This document shows positions 37,258-45,334 of a stretch of DNA of 64,000 bases, piece after piece (position 1 is the stretch's first letter; each line of letters begins with the position of its first letter). The translations under genes and the position numbers were made by a program. Below the pieces are notes generated by a model. The model did not search any database. It saw only the letters and a program-made list of their open reading frames with translations, and was not told where the DNA came from. The stretch lies in the NCBI RefSeq assembly GCF_002799155.1, contig NZ_NERD01000002.1:2790001-2854000 (forward strand), given 5' to 3'. This DNA comes from Stenotrophomonas maltophilia. Lineage in GTDB: Bacteria; Pseudomonadota; Gammaproteobacteria; Xanthomonadales; Xanthomonadaceae.

Positions 37258-37718
37258 CCGGCAGGCACGCTGCGTATCAGTGCACCGGTGATCTTCGGTA
37301 CGCATGCGCTGGTACCGGCACTGGCCGAGTACAGGGCGCGTCATCCGGATGTCCGGGTCGAAGCCACGCTGGCGGATCGTGTGTTCGACCTTGCCGAAGA
37401 GGGCTTCGAAGCGGCGCTGTGCATCGACAGCAGCGTGCTGGTGGCGCGTGCACTACCCGCCTATCGCCTGATGATGTGTGCCTCGCCGGGGTACCTGGCA
37501 AGGCATGGCACGCCACTCAGCGTGCAGGCACGTGCCGGCCATCAATGCCGGTCGTTCGAACCGAGCGCACCTGCAAGTGGCGGCAGGCCGATGCTGGCAG
37601 GCTCGACCGTGTGCCCGACGACCGTTGCCACTCCACCCGCCTGCGCAGCTTCCTCGACGTCCTGGTGGAGCGCTTCCCGCCCCCGGCGCTGGCATTGCCC
37701 GCCGATACGCGGGCATAA
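37258..37718 (+). pseudogene. LysR-type regulator remnant (effector domain only)
   Basis: PAGTLRISAPVIFGTHALVP and RHPDVRVEATLADRVFDLAE, then LMMCASPGYLARHGTPLSVQ, match the LysR substrate-binding domain, but no helix-turn-helix precedes it. After about 37530 the frame changes; RLRSFLDVLVERFPPPALAL, a typical LysR C-terminus, is read in another frame up to the stop at 37718. The DNA-binding half has been lost and the junction abuts the SDR remnant. A LysR/SDR divergent pair collapsed by deletion is the simplest reading. Confidence 0.8.
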
Positions 37719-37758
37719 AAAAACCCCCTCCCCGCTGGGCAGCCAGGGAAGGGGGTTT
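37717..37758 (-). terminator. Rho-independent terminator of the histone H1-like gene
   Basis: On the minus strand a [14 protein letters not shown] arm is written as CCCCCTTCCC and pairs imperfectly with GGGGAGGGGG, followed by seven U residues (A-run 37717-37723). It begins 24 bases beyond the stop. Confidence 0.85.
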
Positions 37759-37782
37759 CAGGATGCGGCTATCGGGAAGTAC

Positions 37783-38301
37783 TTAGATCAGCGGCGCCGG
37801 GGTTGCCGGCAGAGCGACCGGAGCGGCCTTCTTCTTGCGGGCGGCCGGCTTGCGCTTGGCAACCTTCTTCGCTGCCTTCTTCGGGGCAGCCTTCTTGGTG
37901 GCCTTCTTCGCGGTCTTCTTTACTGCCTTCTTGGCGGTCTTCTTGACGGCCTTCTTGGCAGTGGCCTTCTTCGCGACCTTCTTGGCCGGCTTGCGGGCCG
38001 TTGCCTTCTTGGCAGTCTTCTTGGTGGCCTTCTTGGCTACCTTCTTGACAGCCTTCTTGGCGGTCTTCTTGACGGCCTTCTTGGCAGCGGACTTCTTGGC
38101 TACCTTCTTCGCCGCCTTCTTCACTGCCTTCTTCGCAGTGGTCTTCTTGGCGACCTTCTTCGCAGCCTTCTTCACTGCCTTCTTGGCAGTCGCCTTCTTC
38201 GCGACCTTCTTCACTGCCTTCTTGGCAGCGGCCTTCTTCGCGACCTTCTTCACCGCTTTCTTGGCGGCGGGCTTCTTCTTCGCAGCTTTCTTGGTTGCCA
38301 T
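37783..38301 (-). CDS. Histone H1-like Lys/Ala-rich DNA-binding protein
   Basis: 172 residues from ATG 38301, with GAGGAG eight bases upstream. After MATKKAAKKKPAAKK nearly the whole protein consists of degenerate repeats such as AVKKVAKKA and TAKKAVKKAAKK, ending in a Pro/Ala-rich tail (VALPATPAPLI). This resembles the C-terminal domain of eukaryotic H1, chlamydial Hc1/Hc2 and AlgP. It should bind DNA non-specifically and compact or bridge it. The repeat makes length variation by slippage or recombination likely between strains. It has a strong promoter-like site about 290 bases upstream and a clear terminator. Confidence 0.9.
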   Translation of the reverse strand: MATKKAAKKKPAAKKAVKKVAKKAAAKKAVKKVAKKATAKKAVKKAAKKVAKKTTAKKAVKKAAKKVAKKSAAKKAVKKTAKKAVKKVAKKATKKTAKKATARKPAKKVAKKATAKKAVKKTAKKAVKKTAKKATKKAAPKKAAKKVAKRKPAARKKKAAPVALPATPAPLI

Positions 38302-38586
38302 GGGATGGCTCCTCGTCAGTGATAGGGAGTTGAAACGCCCAGTTGGATCAAACCCGCGGATGCTGCGTGCGGGGACCGCCGGCGCGTCAGGCGCGCCGTT
38401 ACGGATGCGGCAATGCCCACCTCGATCGGCGGAGCGGGCATCGGAACGGGAGTTGCCTTGCATTTCTCCGGGGGAAGCGGGGCCATGTCCACCGTCATCA
38501 GGGTCGCGGTGGTCTTGAAGGGGCTGCTTCGCATCGGACGATTGATTCTGCGCACTCGGTTGGGCAGGCAAGGTCTGCTGAGGCGA

Positions 38587-38615
38587 AACCTAATCACGGT
38601 TTTTTTTACTGTCAA
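38587..38615 (-). promoter_or_regulatory. Strong promoter upstream of the histone H1-like gene
   Basis: On the minus strand a perfect TTGACA (38615-38610), a 17-base spacer containing an A8 tract, and TAGGTT (38592-38587). Transcription from here would give a leader of about 280 bases before the H1-like ATG. Confidence 0.7.
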
Positions 38616-38623
38616 CAACCCCC

Positions 38624-38643
38624 GCGAAAAATTTTCACATCCG
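38624..38643. repeat. 20-base direct repeat, copy 1
   Basis: GCGAAAAATTTTCACATCCG. The same motif recurs at 38872 with 18 of 20 bases identical. It lies just upstream of the -35 of the H1-like promoter when read on the minus strand. Confidence 0.6.
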
Positions 38644-38871
38644 CGCCGTTCCGGGTGCCGTCAGCGGCGCCACTCCGTGCGGCCAGCAACGACGGTTGAA
38701 GCGACGTGCGCGCGTGCTGCCTGCACCGATGTCGATGCGGGCGTTGAACAAAAAACACTTGAAATAAGCACTCCGCGCAGTTAGGCACCGATTCGCGACA
38801 TCATCGCGCGTGCGGCATCGTTGGTCTCCGCTGCCGCCGCGGACACCAGCACAACGGCACCGCAACAGGGG

Positions 38872-38891
38872 GCGAAAAGTTTTCACATTCG
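38872..38891. repeat. 20-base direct repeat, copy 2
   Basis: GCGAAAAGTTTTCACATTCG, in the same orientation as copy 1 and 248 bases away. No promoter was recognised next to this copy. Confidence 0.6.
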
Positions 38892-39023
38892 AACGCCTCG
38901 GCGCGGGGCTGAAACGCGGATTTGCGCAAAACTGCGCACGTCCATCGGCACCGTTCGTCTGTCGGCTGATGCCACGCCGAGGGTGCACAGCGAACCCCGC
39001 GTCATGAGTCCGACGCGGTCGCC

Positions 39024-39054
39024 AAAACAAAAACGGCCACCCGAAGGTGGCCGT
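39024..39054 (-). terminator. Rho-independent terminator of gcvT-gcvH
   Basis: On the minus strand ACGGCCACC, loop TTCG and GGTGGCCGT are followed by UUUUUGUUUU (plus-strand A-run from 39024). It starts 22 bases past the gcvH stop. Confidence 0.92.
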
Positions 39055-39076
39055 GTCCGAACCCGGAAGCGACGAC

Positions 39077-39472
39077 TCAGTGGTCGTCGTTCTCCAGGAC
39101 TTCGGCGTACGCGTCCGGGTCCAGCAGTTCGTTGACCTCTTCGGCGTTGGTCAGTTCGACCACGAACATCCAGCCTTCGCCGTAGGCATCTTCGTTGATG
39201 GTTTCCGGCTTGTCGGACAGCGCCGAGTTGACCTCGACGACCGTGCCGCTGATCGGGCTGTAGACGTCCGAGGCGGCCTTCACCGACTCGACAACGGCGA
39301 TCTGTTCGCCGGCCTTGGCCTCGGCGCCGACTTCGGGCAGTTCGACGTAGACCAGGTCACCCAGCAGGCCCTGGGCGTGGTCGGAAATACCGACGGTGAC
39401 GCGGCCATTGCCTTCGACACGGGCCCACTCATGGGACTTGAGGAACTTGAGGTCGCCGGGGATCTCGCTCAT
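39077..39472 (-). CDS. gcvH: Glycine cleavage system H protein
   Basis: 131 residues, the normal length. It begins [20 protein letters not shown] and has the lipoylation lysine in [17 protein letters not shown] near residue 65. It shuttles the aminomethyl group between the P, T and L proteins. It lies 93 bp downstream of gcvT on the same strand and ends at a strong terminator; gcvP is not in the window. Confidence 0.97.
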   Translation of the reverse strand: MSEIPGDLKFLKSHEWARVEGNGRVTVGISDHAQGLLGDLVYVELPEVGAEAKAGEQIAVVESVKAASDVYSPISGTVVEVNSALSDKPETINEDAYGEGWMFVVELTNAEEVNELLDPDAYAEVLENDDH

Positions 39473-39565
39473 GGGACTGCTCCAGAGATATGCAGGGGTG
39501 GAAAAAACGGGGCTAGTGTAACCAACCGGCCGCCACTGCTGTCAGTGACGACCGGCACGTTCGGA

Positions 39566-40678
39566 TCAGGCGTCGGCGAGCACGCCGGGCTGGGCCTGGC
39601 CTTCGCGCACGAACGGGAACTTGACCACGCGCACCGGCACCTGCCGGCCACGGATGTCGACGGTGACCTCGCCGAGCTCGCCGGCCGGCACTCGGGCAAA
39701 GGCGATGCCCTTGGCCAGGGTCGGCGAGAAGGTACCGGACAGGATCTCGCCCAGGCCACTGGCGGTGGTCACTGCCTGACCGTGGCGCAGCACGCCCTTC
39801 TCGTCCATCACCAGGCCGATCATCTGGCGCGCGGTGCCGGCGGCCTTCTGTGCTTCCAGCGCGTCGCGGCCGATGAAGTCGCGGCCTTCGTCCAGCGACA
39901 CGGTCCAGGCCAGCGCCGCTTCATACGGGCTGATCGCTTCGTCCATGTCCTGGCCGTACAGGTTCATGCCGGCTTCCAGGCGCAGGGTGTCGCGCGCGCC
40001 GAGCCCGGCCGGCTTCACGCCTGCCGCCAGCAGGCGGTTCCAGAAGGCGACCACGGCATCCTGCGGCAGCAGGATCTCGAAACCGTCTTCACCGGTGTAA
40101 CCGGTGCGGGCGACGAACAGCTCGACGCCGTCTTCGGACTGCGCCTGCAGGGCGGCGAAGCGGCCCAGCTTGGTCAGCGCTGCACGGTCGGCTTCGCGGG
40201 TCAGGCCGATGACGATGTCGCGCGCCTGCGGGCCCTGCACGGCGAGGATGGCCAGGTCCGGGCGCTGCTCGACGGAAACATCGAACGGTGCTGCCTGCTC
40301 GCGCAGCCAGGCCAGGTCCTTCTCGCGGGTGGAGGCGTTGACCACCATGCGGAAGAAGTCGTCGCCCAGGTAGTAGACGATCAGGTCGTCGATGACGCCG
40401 CCGCGCGGGTTCAGCATGCACGAGTACAGCGCCTTGCCGGTCACCTTCAGCTTGTCGACCGAGTTGGCCAGCAGGCGGCGCAGGAACGGCTTGACCTGCT
40501 CGCCGCGCAGGTCGACCACGGTCATGTGGCTGACGTCGAACACACCGGACTCGCGGCGCACCAGGTGGTGCTCGTCCAGCTGCGAGCCGTAGTGGATGGG
40601 CATGTCCCAACCCCCGAAATCGACCATCTTGGCGCCAAGGGCGCGGTGGGTATCGTTGAGCAGCGTCTTCTGGGTCAT
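39566..40678 (-). CDS. gcvT: Glycine cleavage system T protein (aminomethyltransferase)
   Basis: 370 residues from ATG 40678, giving the family start [20 protein letters not shown]. Further signatures are [18 protein letters not shown] near 55, [19 protein letters not shown] near 195 and [20 protein letters not shown] near 235, which bind tetrahydrofolate and position the catalytic Asp. It transfers the one-carbon unit to tetrahydrofolate. No glycine-riboswitch motif was recognised in its roughly 150-bp leader; a GATAAT -10 lies at 40719-40714. Confidence 0.97.
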   Translation of the reverse strand: MTQKTLLNDTHRALGAKMVDFGGWDMPIHYGSQLDEHHLVRRESGVFDVSHMTVVDLRGEQVKPFLRRLLANSVDKLKVTGKALYSCMLNPRGGVIDDLIVYYLGDDFFRMVVNASTREKDLAWLREQAAPFDVSVEQRPDLAILAVQGPQARDIVIGLTREADRAALTKLGRFAALQAQSEDGVELFVARTGYTGEDGFEILLPQDAVVAFWNRLLAAGVKPAGLGARDTLRLEAGMNLYGQDMDEAISPYEAALAWTVSLDEGRDFIGRDALEAQKAAGTARQMIGLVMDEKGVLRHGQAVTTASGLGEILSGTFSPTLAKGIAFARVPAGELGEVTVDIRGRQVPVRVVKFPFVREGQAQPGVLADA

Positions 40679-40713
40679 GACCGGGTCCGGCAGCAGAGGA
40701 AACAAGAACCGCC

Positions 40714-40719
40714 ATTATC
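40714..40719 (-). promoter_or_regulatory. Candidate -10 of the gcvT-gcvH operon
   Basis: GATAAT on the minus strand, 35 bases upstream of the gcvT ATG; the -35 is weak. Confidence 0.45.
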
Positions 40720-40812
40720 CCAGATCGGTCGCCCGCAGGCGTGCCGCAGCGCAGCGGTTCGTGGAAGCGGAAGCCCGGCCAGGCCCGTCCTTTCCCTTTC
40801 GGGCGAGGCAGT

Positions 40813-40832
40813 GGTTGCGGTGCACCGCAACC
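40813..40832. repeat. 20-bp perfect palindrome
   Basis: GGTTGCGGTGCACCGCAACC lies immediately beyond the stop of the DUF962 gene; on the minus strand it is preceded by GTAG, so it may be a GTAG-type REP unit as well as a 3' stem. Confidence 0.7.
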
Positions 40833-40837
40833 GCCTG

Positions 40838-41140
40838 CTACAGGTGCACCCGCCCACGCAGGATGTCGGCGAACATCACCCAGTCACCCATGAATGAATA
40901 CAGCGGGTGCCGGAAGGTCGCCGGGCGGTTCTTCTCGAAGAAGAAATGGCCGACCCAGGCGAACCCGTAACCGCAGAACAGAGCAGCGAGCAGGAGCAGC
41001 GGTTGGCCGCGCAGCACGGCAGCAGCAACCAGCAGCAGCACCCCGCAGCTGCCGATGAAGTGCAGCCGCCGCGAGACCGGATGGCGGTGCTCGCTGAGAT
41101 AGAACGGATAGAACTCGCGGAAGCTGGCGAAACGGGTCAT
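40838..41140 (-). CDS. DUF962 (Mpo1-like) membrane protein
   Basis: 100 residues from ATG 41140, the family start MTRFASFREFYPFYLSEHRH. Two hydrophobic pairs and the conserved histidines (HPVSRRLHFIGSCGVLLLVA near 20 and WVGHFFFEKNRPATFRHPLY near 62) match DUF962. The yeast relative Mpo1 is an iron-dependent dioxygenase of fatty-acid alpha-oxidation; whether the bacterial protein has that role is unknown. It lies upstream of gcvT on the same strand, with a palindrome between. Confidence 0.9.
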   Translation of the reverse strand: MTRFASFREFYPFYLSEHRHPVSRRLHFIGSCGVLLLVAAAVLRGQPLLLLAALFCGYGFAWVGHFFFEKNRPATFRHPLYSFMGDWVMFADILRGRVHL

Positions 41141-41256
41141 GCGCGTGCTCCGGGCGGCGGGGTCACCACCATCATGCGCCTTCCCGGGAGGGAAAGCGGT
41201 CTGGACGGCCTGGCCGATTTCGACAGGGCATCGCATGATCCGGTGGCGGTGCCTTT

Positions 41257-41326
41257 GTAGAGTCGCGCCACGCTCGACGCTACAGGAGAGAGAGCGCGCG
41301 AGCGGTCGAGTCTGGCTCGACGCTAC
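41257..41326. repeat. GTAG (SMAG-type) units between DUF962 and ynfA genes
   Basis: One unit (41257-41283) begins GTAGAGTCGCGCCACGCTCG and ends CTAC; a second (41305-41326) has GTCGAGTCTGGCTCGAC followed by GCTAC, which is a GTAG head on the minus strand. The second unit overlaps the ynfA stop codon at 41323-41325, which is the TAG of its GTAG head. Confidence 0.8.
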
Positions 41327-41652
41327 ACCGAGGGCGCGCGCGGGCCGAACATGATCACCGCCATGCCGGCCAGGCACAGGGCTGCACCGAGCAGGTCCCA
41401 GCGACTGGGACGAATGCCGTCGACCAGCCACAACCAGAACAGTGCGGTGCCGATGTAGACACCACCGTAGGCGGCATAGACGCGTCCACTGGCGGTGGGA
41501 TGCAGGGTCAGCAACCACGCGAACAGGGCCAGGCTGGCCGCCGCCGGCAGTAGCAACCAGACGCTGCCCCCCTTGCGCAGCCACAGCCACGGCAGGTAGC
41601 AGCCGACGATCTCGGCCAACGCGGTCAGCAGGAACAGGCCGAGTGTCTTCAC
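41323..41652 (-). CDS. ynfA: YnfA/UPF0060 family membrane protein
   Basis: 109 residues from GTG 41652, overlapping the mazG stop as GTGA. Four helices with family segments [20 protein letters not shown] near 6-25, [20 protein letters not shown] near 55-74 and [20 protein letters not shown] near 83-102. The family resembles small multidrug exporters, but its substrate is uncertain. It is last in the nudE-cysQ-mazG-ynfA string. Its TAG stop is formed by a repeat element. Confidence 0.93.
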   Translation of the reverse strand: MKTLGLFLLTALAEIVGCYLPWLWLRKGGSVWLLLPAAASLALFAWLLTLHPTASGRVYAAYGGVYIGTALFWLWLVDGIRPSRWDLLGAALCLAGMAVIMFGPRAPSV

Positions 41653-42488
41653 GCCTTTTCCGCGGCCTTGGCGTGCTGCCACAGCGCTTCCTGCGCCTCC
41701 AGGTCCAGTGCAGCCAATGCCTCGCCCTGCGCGTCGGCCTGCGCTTCCATGGCGCGGAAGCGACGTTCGAACTTGTGGTTGGCCCCGCGCAGCGCAGCGC
41801 CCAGATCGATATCGGCGTGCCGGGCCAGGTTGGCGCAGACGAACAGCAGGTCTCCCAGCTCTTCCTGCAGGCGCGCCTTGTTGCCTGCGATGTCTCCGCG
41901 CTCGAACTCCTCGCGCAGTTCCTGCAGCTCCTCGGCCGCCTTGTCCAGCACCGGCAGCGGGCCCGGCCAGTCGAAACCGACCTTGGCCGCGCGCGACTGC
42001 AGCTTCACAGCGCGCTGCCATTCCGGCAAGCCGCGCGAGATACCGGCCAGTGCGGAGGTGTCCTGCTCGCCCTTGGCAGCACGCTCGGCGCGCTTGATCG
42101 CCTCCCAGTTGCGCATCACCCCATCGGCATCGTCGACGCTGACATCGGCGAACACGTGCGGGTGGCGGCGCTGCATCTTGTCGCTGATCGCACGGGCGAC
42201 CTCGGCGAAGGCGAACGCGCCCTGTTCCTCGGCCATGCGCGCATGGAACACCACCTGCAGCAGCAGGTCACCGAGCTCGTCGCAGAGATCGTCGAGGTCA
42301 CCCCGGTCGATCGCATCGGCGACCTCGTAGGCTTCCTCGATGGTGTACGGGGCGATGGTCGCGAAGTTCTGTTCCAGGTCCCACGGGCAGCCACCCTGCG
42401 GATCGCGCAGGCGCGCCATGATCGACAGCAGGCGCTCGAGTTCGTTGCTGGCGGCGCTGCCGGTGGTGGGGGTGTCGTGCGCGCTCAT
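41649..42488 (-). CDS. mazG: Nucleoside triphosphate pyrophosphohydrolase MazG
   Basis: 279 residues from ATG 42488. Two MazG domains: [20 protein letters not shown] near 27-46, [22 protein letters not shown] near 50-70 with the metal-binding ExxE/EExD pattern, and [20 protein letters not shown] near 210-229. It hydrolyses NTPs or dNTPs to monophosphates, clearing aberrant nucleotides and possibly lowering ppGpp. It lies 13 bp downstream of cysQ. Confidence 0.94.
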   Translation of the reverse strand: MSAHDTPTTGSAASNELERLLSIMARLRDPQGGCPWDLEQNFATIAPYTIEEAYEVADAIDRGDLDDLCDELGDLLLQVVFHARMAEEQGAFAFAEVARAISDKMQRRHPHVFADVSVDDADGVMRNWEAIKRAERAAKGEQDTSALAGISRGLPEWQRAVKLQSRAAKVGFDWPGPLPVLDKAAEELQELREEFERGDIAGNKARLQEELGDLLFVCANLARHADIDLGAALRGANHKFERRFRAMEAQADAQGEALAALDLEAQEALWQHAKAAEKA

Positions 42489-42501
42489 GCGGACTCCAGG
42501 T

Positions 42502-43305
42502 TCAATCGGACAACCAGTCGCGCCACGGCAGGCTGGTATCACCAAGGGCAATGAAATCGCCGTTCAACAGGGTCTCGCGGCGGTTGTAGCGGAACGGCTT
42601 GCCGGTTGCGGCCGACAGCACCGCGCCACCAGCGGCATGCAGCACGCACTGGCCGGCGGCGGTATCCCATTCGGAGGTCGGGCCGAGCCGCGGATAGACA
42701 TCCAGGCCACCTTCGGCGATCCGGCAGAACTTCAGCGACGAGCCCTGCGCGATGGTCTCGATGCGGCCCATGCGCGCCAGCAGCGCCTCGGTTTCCGGCG
42801 AGCGGTGCGAACGGCTGGCGGCAACGCGCAGCGGTGCGGTGGCCGGCGTACGGGTGCGCAGCACGGTGTCGTGCAGGCCCTGCCGCCGATAGGCCAGCTC
42901 GCCGCGCATGGCATGCCAGACGATGCCGGTGACCGGCGCCAGCACCACGCCGAAGGCCGGGGCGCCCTGGTAGATCAAGGCGATGTTGACGCTGAACTCA
43001 CCGTTGCGCTTGACGAACTCGCGGGTGCCGTCGAGTGGATCCACCAGCCAGTACGCGCCCCAGTGGCGGCGCTGCTCCCAGCCCACCTGCGCCGATTCCT
43101 CGGACAGGATCGGCAGGTCCGGGGTCAGCTGGCGCAGGCCCAGCTCAATGACCTGGTTGGCGGCCAGGTCGGCCGCGGTGACCGGGCTGTTGTCGTCCTT
43201 GATCTGCACCTCGAAGCCATCGGCATACACCTGCATGATGGCCTGTCCGGCTTCCTGGGCGATGGCGATGGCGGTCTCGCGCAGGTCCGTGGTCAGCTTG
43301 ATCAT
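42502..43305 (-). CDS. cysQ: 3'(2'),5'-bisphosphate nucleotidase CysQ
   Basis: 267 residues from ATG 43305, overlapping the nudE stop by 4 bases. This is the inositol-monophosphatase fold with DNSPVTAADLAANQVIE near 38-54, LPILSEESAQVGWEQR near 63-78 and the metal motif WLVDPLDGTREFVKRNGEFS near 84-103, plus GPTSEWDTAAGQCVLHAAGG near 205. It degrades 3'-phosphoadenosine 5'-phosphate from sulfate assimilation. Confidence 0.95.
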   Translation of the reverse strand: MIKLTTDLRETAIAIAQEAGQAIMQVYADGFEVQIKDDNSPVTAADLAANQVIELGLRQLTPDLPILSEESAQVGWEQRRHWGAYWLVDPLDGTREFVKRNGEFSVNIALIYQGAPAFGVVLAPVTGIVWHAMRGELAYRRQGLHDTVLRTRTPATAPLRVAASRSHRSPETEALLARMGRIETIAQGSSLKFCRIAEGGLDVYPRLGPTSEWDTAAGQCVLHAAGGAVLSAATGKPFRYNRRETLLNGDFIALGDTSLPWRDWLSD

Positions 43306-43865
43306 CGCGGTCCCTGCAGCCACTGCCGGGCAATGAACAGCGCCGCCAGCGAGCGTCCCTCGGAGAAGTCCTCGCGCAGCATCAGCTGGTCCAGTTCGGC
43401 CAGCTTCCACGGCACCACTTCCAGCTCCTCCGGCTCGTCACCGGCCAGCTTTTCTGGGTACAGGTCGCGCGCCACCACCAGCCACGACTGGTGGCTCATG
43501 TAGGTCGGGGCCAGGGTCATCGCGCGCAGCACGTCGACCCGGCGCGCACCATAGCCGGCCTCTTCCTTCAGTTCGCGGTCGGCCGCCTGCTCGGGCGTCT
43601 CGCCGGCGTCGATCCGGCCCTTCACCAGCCCCAGTTCGTAACGGTGCATGCCGGCGGCGTATTCACGTACCAGCAGCACGGTTTCGTCGTCGAGCATCGG
43701 CACCACCACCACCGCACCGTGCCCACGACTGACCAGGCGTTCGAAACGGCGGCGTTCACCGTTGGAGAACTCCAGGTCAAGATGCTGGCGCTGGAACGGC
43801 CCGTTCTCCTCATCGGTGATGCGATGGATGATCGGCAAGCGACGGCCGGCACGGTCATCGTTCAT
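43302..43865 (-). CDS. nudE: ADP-compound Nudix hydrolase NudE
   Basis: 187 residues from ATG 43865. A complete Nudix box, GRIDAGETPEQAADRELKEE followed by AGYG, near 100-123, and an N-terminal dimer region typical of NudE/ADP-ribose pyrophosphatases (VVVVPMLDDETVLLVREYAA). It should cleave ADP-ribose, Ap3A or NADH-type compounds. First of four co-directional overlapping genes (nudE, cysQ, mazG, ynfA), all but the last acting on nucleotides; divergent from bioA. Confidence 0.92.
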   Translation of the reverse strand: MNDDRAGRRLPIIHRITDEENGPFQRQHLDLEFSNGERRRFERLVSRGHGAVVVVPMLDDETVLLVREYAAGMHRYELGLVKGRIDAGETPEQAADRELKEEAGYGARRVDVLRAMTLAPTYMSHQSWLVVARDLYPEKLAGDEPEELEVVPWKLAELDQLMLREDFSEGRSLAALFIARQWLQGPR

Positions 43866-43942
43866 GCGGAATCTCCGCGGCGACCGGCGGCTGCGCCGGG
43901 GCCGATAGAATGTGCAGGCAGCAACATGTTCATGAGCCCGAA

Positions 43943-45334
43943 ATGCTAGCAGACCCAACCCCCTCCCCGCTGGCCCGCCACTGGCGGCAGCGCGACCTGC
44001 AGGTGCTGTGGCACCCGTGCACGCAGATGCGTGAGCATCCGGACACCCTGCCGCTGGTGCCAATTGCCCGTGGTGAAGGCGCGTGGTTGATCGACCACGA
44101 CGGCAACCGCTATCTGGATGCGGTCAGCAGCTGGTGGACCAATCTGTTCGGCCACGCCGAACCGCGCATCGGTGGCGCCATCGCCGCCCAGGCCGGGCAA
44201 CTGGAACAGGTGATGCTGGCCGGTTTCGGCCACGAGCCGGCGATCACCCTGGCCGAACGCCTGCTGGCACTGGCGCCACGCCAGGTCGGCCGTGCACCGC
44301 TGGCCAAGGTGTTCTATGCCGACAACGGTTCGGCCGGCGTGGAAGTAGCGCTGAAGATGGCCTTCCAGTATTTCCAGAACCGTGCAGAGCCCCGGCGCAC
44401 GCGCTTCATCGCACTCGAGAATGGCTACCACGGCGAAACCCTGGGCGCGTTGGCGCTGGGTGACATCCCGCTGTACCGCCGCGTCTATGCGCCGCTGCTG
44501 GCCGAAGGCCTGTTCGCCCCCTCGCCCGATGCCTACCTGGCCGAACCGGGCCAGAGCGCGGCCGATCGCGCGCGGCAGGCGGCCGATGGCCTGGCCACGC
44601 TGTTCGACCAGCATCCCGGCGAGATCTGTGCGGTGGTGCTGGAACCGCGCCTGCAGTGTGCCGGCGGCATGCGCATGCATGACCCGGTCTACCTGCAGCG
44701 CGTGCGCGAACTGTGCGATGCCCATGGCGCGTTCATGATCGCCGACGAGATCGCCACCGGCTTCGGCCGCACCGGCACCCTGTTCGCCTGCGAGCAGGCC
44801 GGGGTGATGCCGGACCTGATGTGCCTGTCCAAGGGCCTGACCGGCGGCTTCCTGCCACTGGCTGCCGTACTGGCGACGCAGGCGCTGTATGACGCCTTCC
44901 TCGACGACTCGCGCGAGCGCGCCTTCCTGCATTCGCACAGTTACACCGGCAACCCGCTGGCCTGCGCTGCGGCGCTGGCGACGCTGGACATCTTCCGCGA
45001 CGACGATGTGATCGCGCGCAACCGGGGCATCGCCTCGGTGATGGGCACGCTGGCGGCGCCGTTTGCCGACCACTCGCACGTGGCCGACGTGCGCCAGGCC
45101 GGCATGGTGGTGGCGTTCGAGCTGTCGCGCGACGGCGACAAGCGCACGCCGTTCGACCCGGGCCTGCGGCTGGGCCTGCAGGCCTACAAGGCCGCGCTCA
45201 AGCGCGGCGTGGTGCTGCGCCCACTGGGCGACGTGCTGTACTGGATGCCACCCTATTGCGTGGATGACGAACAACTGGAGCTGCTGGCACACACCACGCT
45301 GGCGGCCATCGACGAGGCGATTGCATGCGCGTGA
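43943..45334 (+). CDS. bioA: Adenosylmethionine-8-amino-7-oxononanoate aminotransferase
   Basis: 463 residues from ATG 43943. A class-III PLP aminotransferase with LWHPCTQMREHPD near 22, FYADNGSAGVEVALKMAFQY near 127, NGYHGETLGALALGD near 160, FMIADEIATGFGRTGTLFAC near 260 and the Schiff-base Lys in LMCLSKGLTGGFLPLA near 293. It makes 7,8-diaminopelargonate in biotin synthesis using SAM as amino donor. The 3' end overlaps rsmE by 10 bases. Confidence 0.96.
   Translation: MLADPTPSPLARHWRQRDLQVLWHPCTQMREHPDTLPLVPIARGEGAWLIDHDGNRYLDAVSSWWTNLFGHAEPRIGGAIAAQAGQLEQVMLAGFGHEPAITLAERLLALAPRQVGRAPLAKVFYADNGSAGVEVALKMAFQYFQNRAEPRRTRFIALENGYHGETLGALALGDIPLYRRVYAPLLAEGLFAPSPDAYLAEPGQSAADRARQAADGLATLFDQHPGEICAVVLEPRLQCAGGMRMHDPVYLQRVRELCDAHGAFMIADEIATGFGRTGTLFACEQAGVMPDLMCLSKGLTGGFLPLAAVLATQALYDAFLDDSRERAFLHSHSYTGNPLACAAALATLDIFRDDDVIARNRGIASVMGTLAAPFADHSHVADVRQAGMVVAFELSRDGDKRTPFDPGLRLGLQAYKAALKRGVVLRPLGDVLYWMPPYCVDDEQLELLAHTTLAAIDEAIACA

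Larger units (their letters stand above)
38302..39023. other. 720-bp region without a confident gene
   Basis: Between the H1-like start and the gcvH terminator no recognised protein was found. It contains a strong minus-strand promoter (38587-38615), a 20-base motif repeated at 38624 and 38872, and a minus-strand reading frame (start 38534 or 38618, stop 38316) ending 14 bases before the H1-like ATG. That frame (SSPFKTTATLMTVDMAPLPP near its start) has no recognised relatives and may simply be leader RNA. Confidence 0.6.

Noticed and set aside
37835..38518. Plus-strand Phe/Ala-rich frame opposite the histone H1-like gene that looks like a repetitive membrane protein
   Set aside because: It is the reverse reading of Lys/Ala codons (AAG-GCC gives GGC-CTT and CTT-CTT type codons); the H1-like reading has a ribosome site, promoter and terminator.
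38635..39030. 131-codon minus-strand frame in the region upstream of the H1-like gene
   Set aside because: Arg/Cys-rich composition, no ribosome site and no recognised similarity. A nearby stretch reading VVLVSAAAAETNDAARAM looks like part of an exported protein but has no proper start and only about 20 codons.
40679..40837. Possible glycine riboswitch in the gcvT leader
   Set aside because: The conserved aptamer blocks expected of glycine riboswitches were not found in this stretch on either strand.
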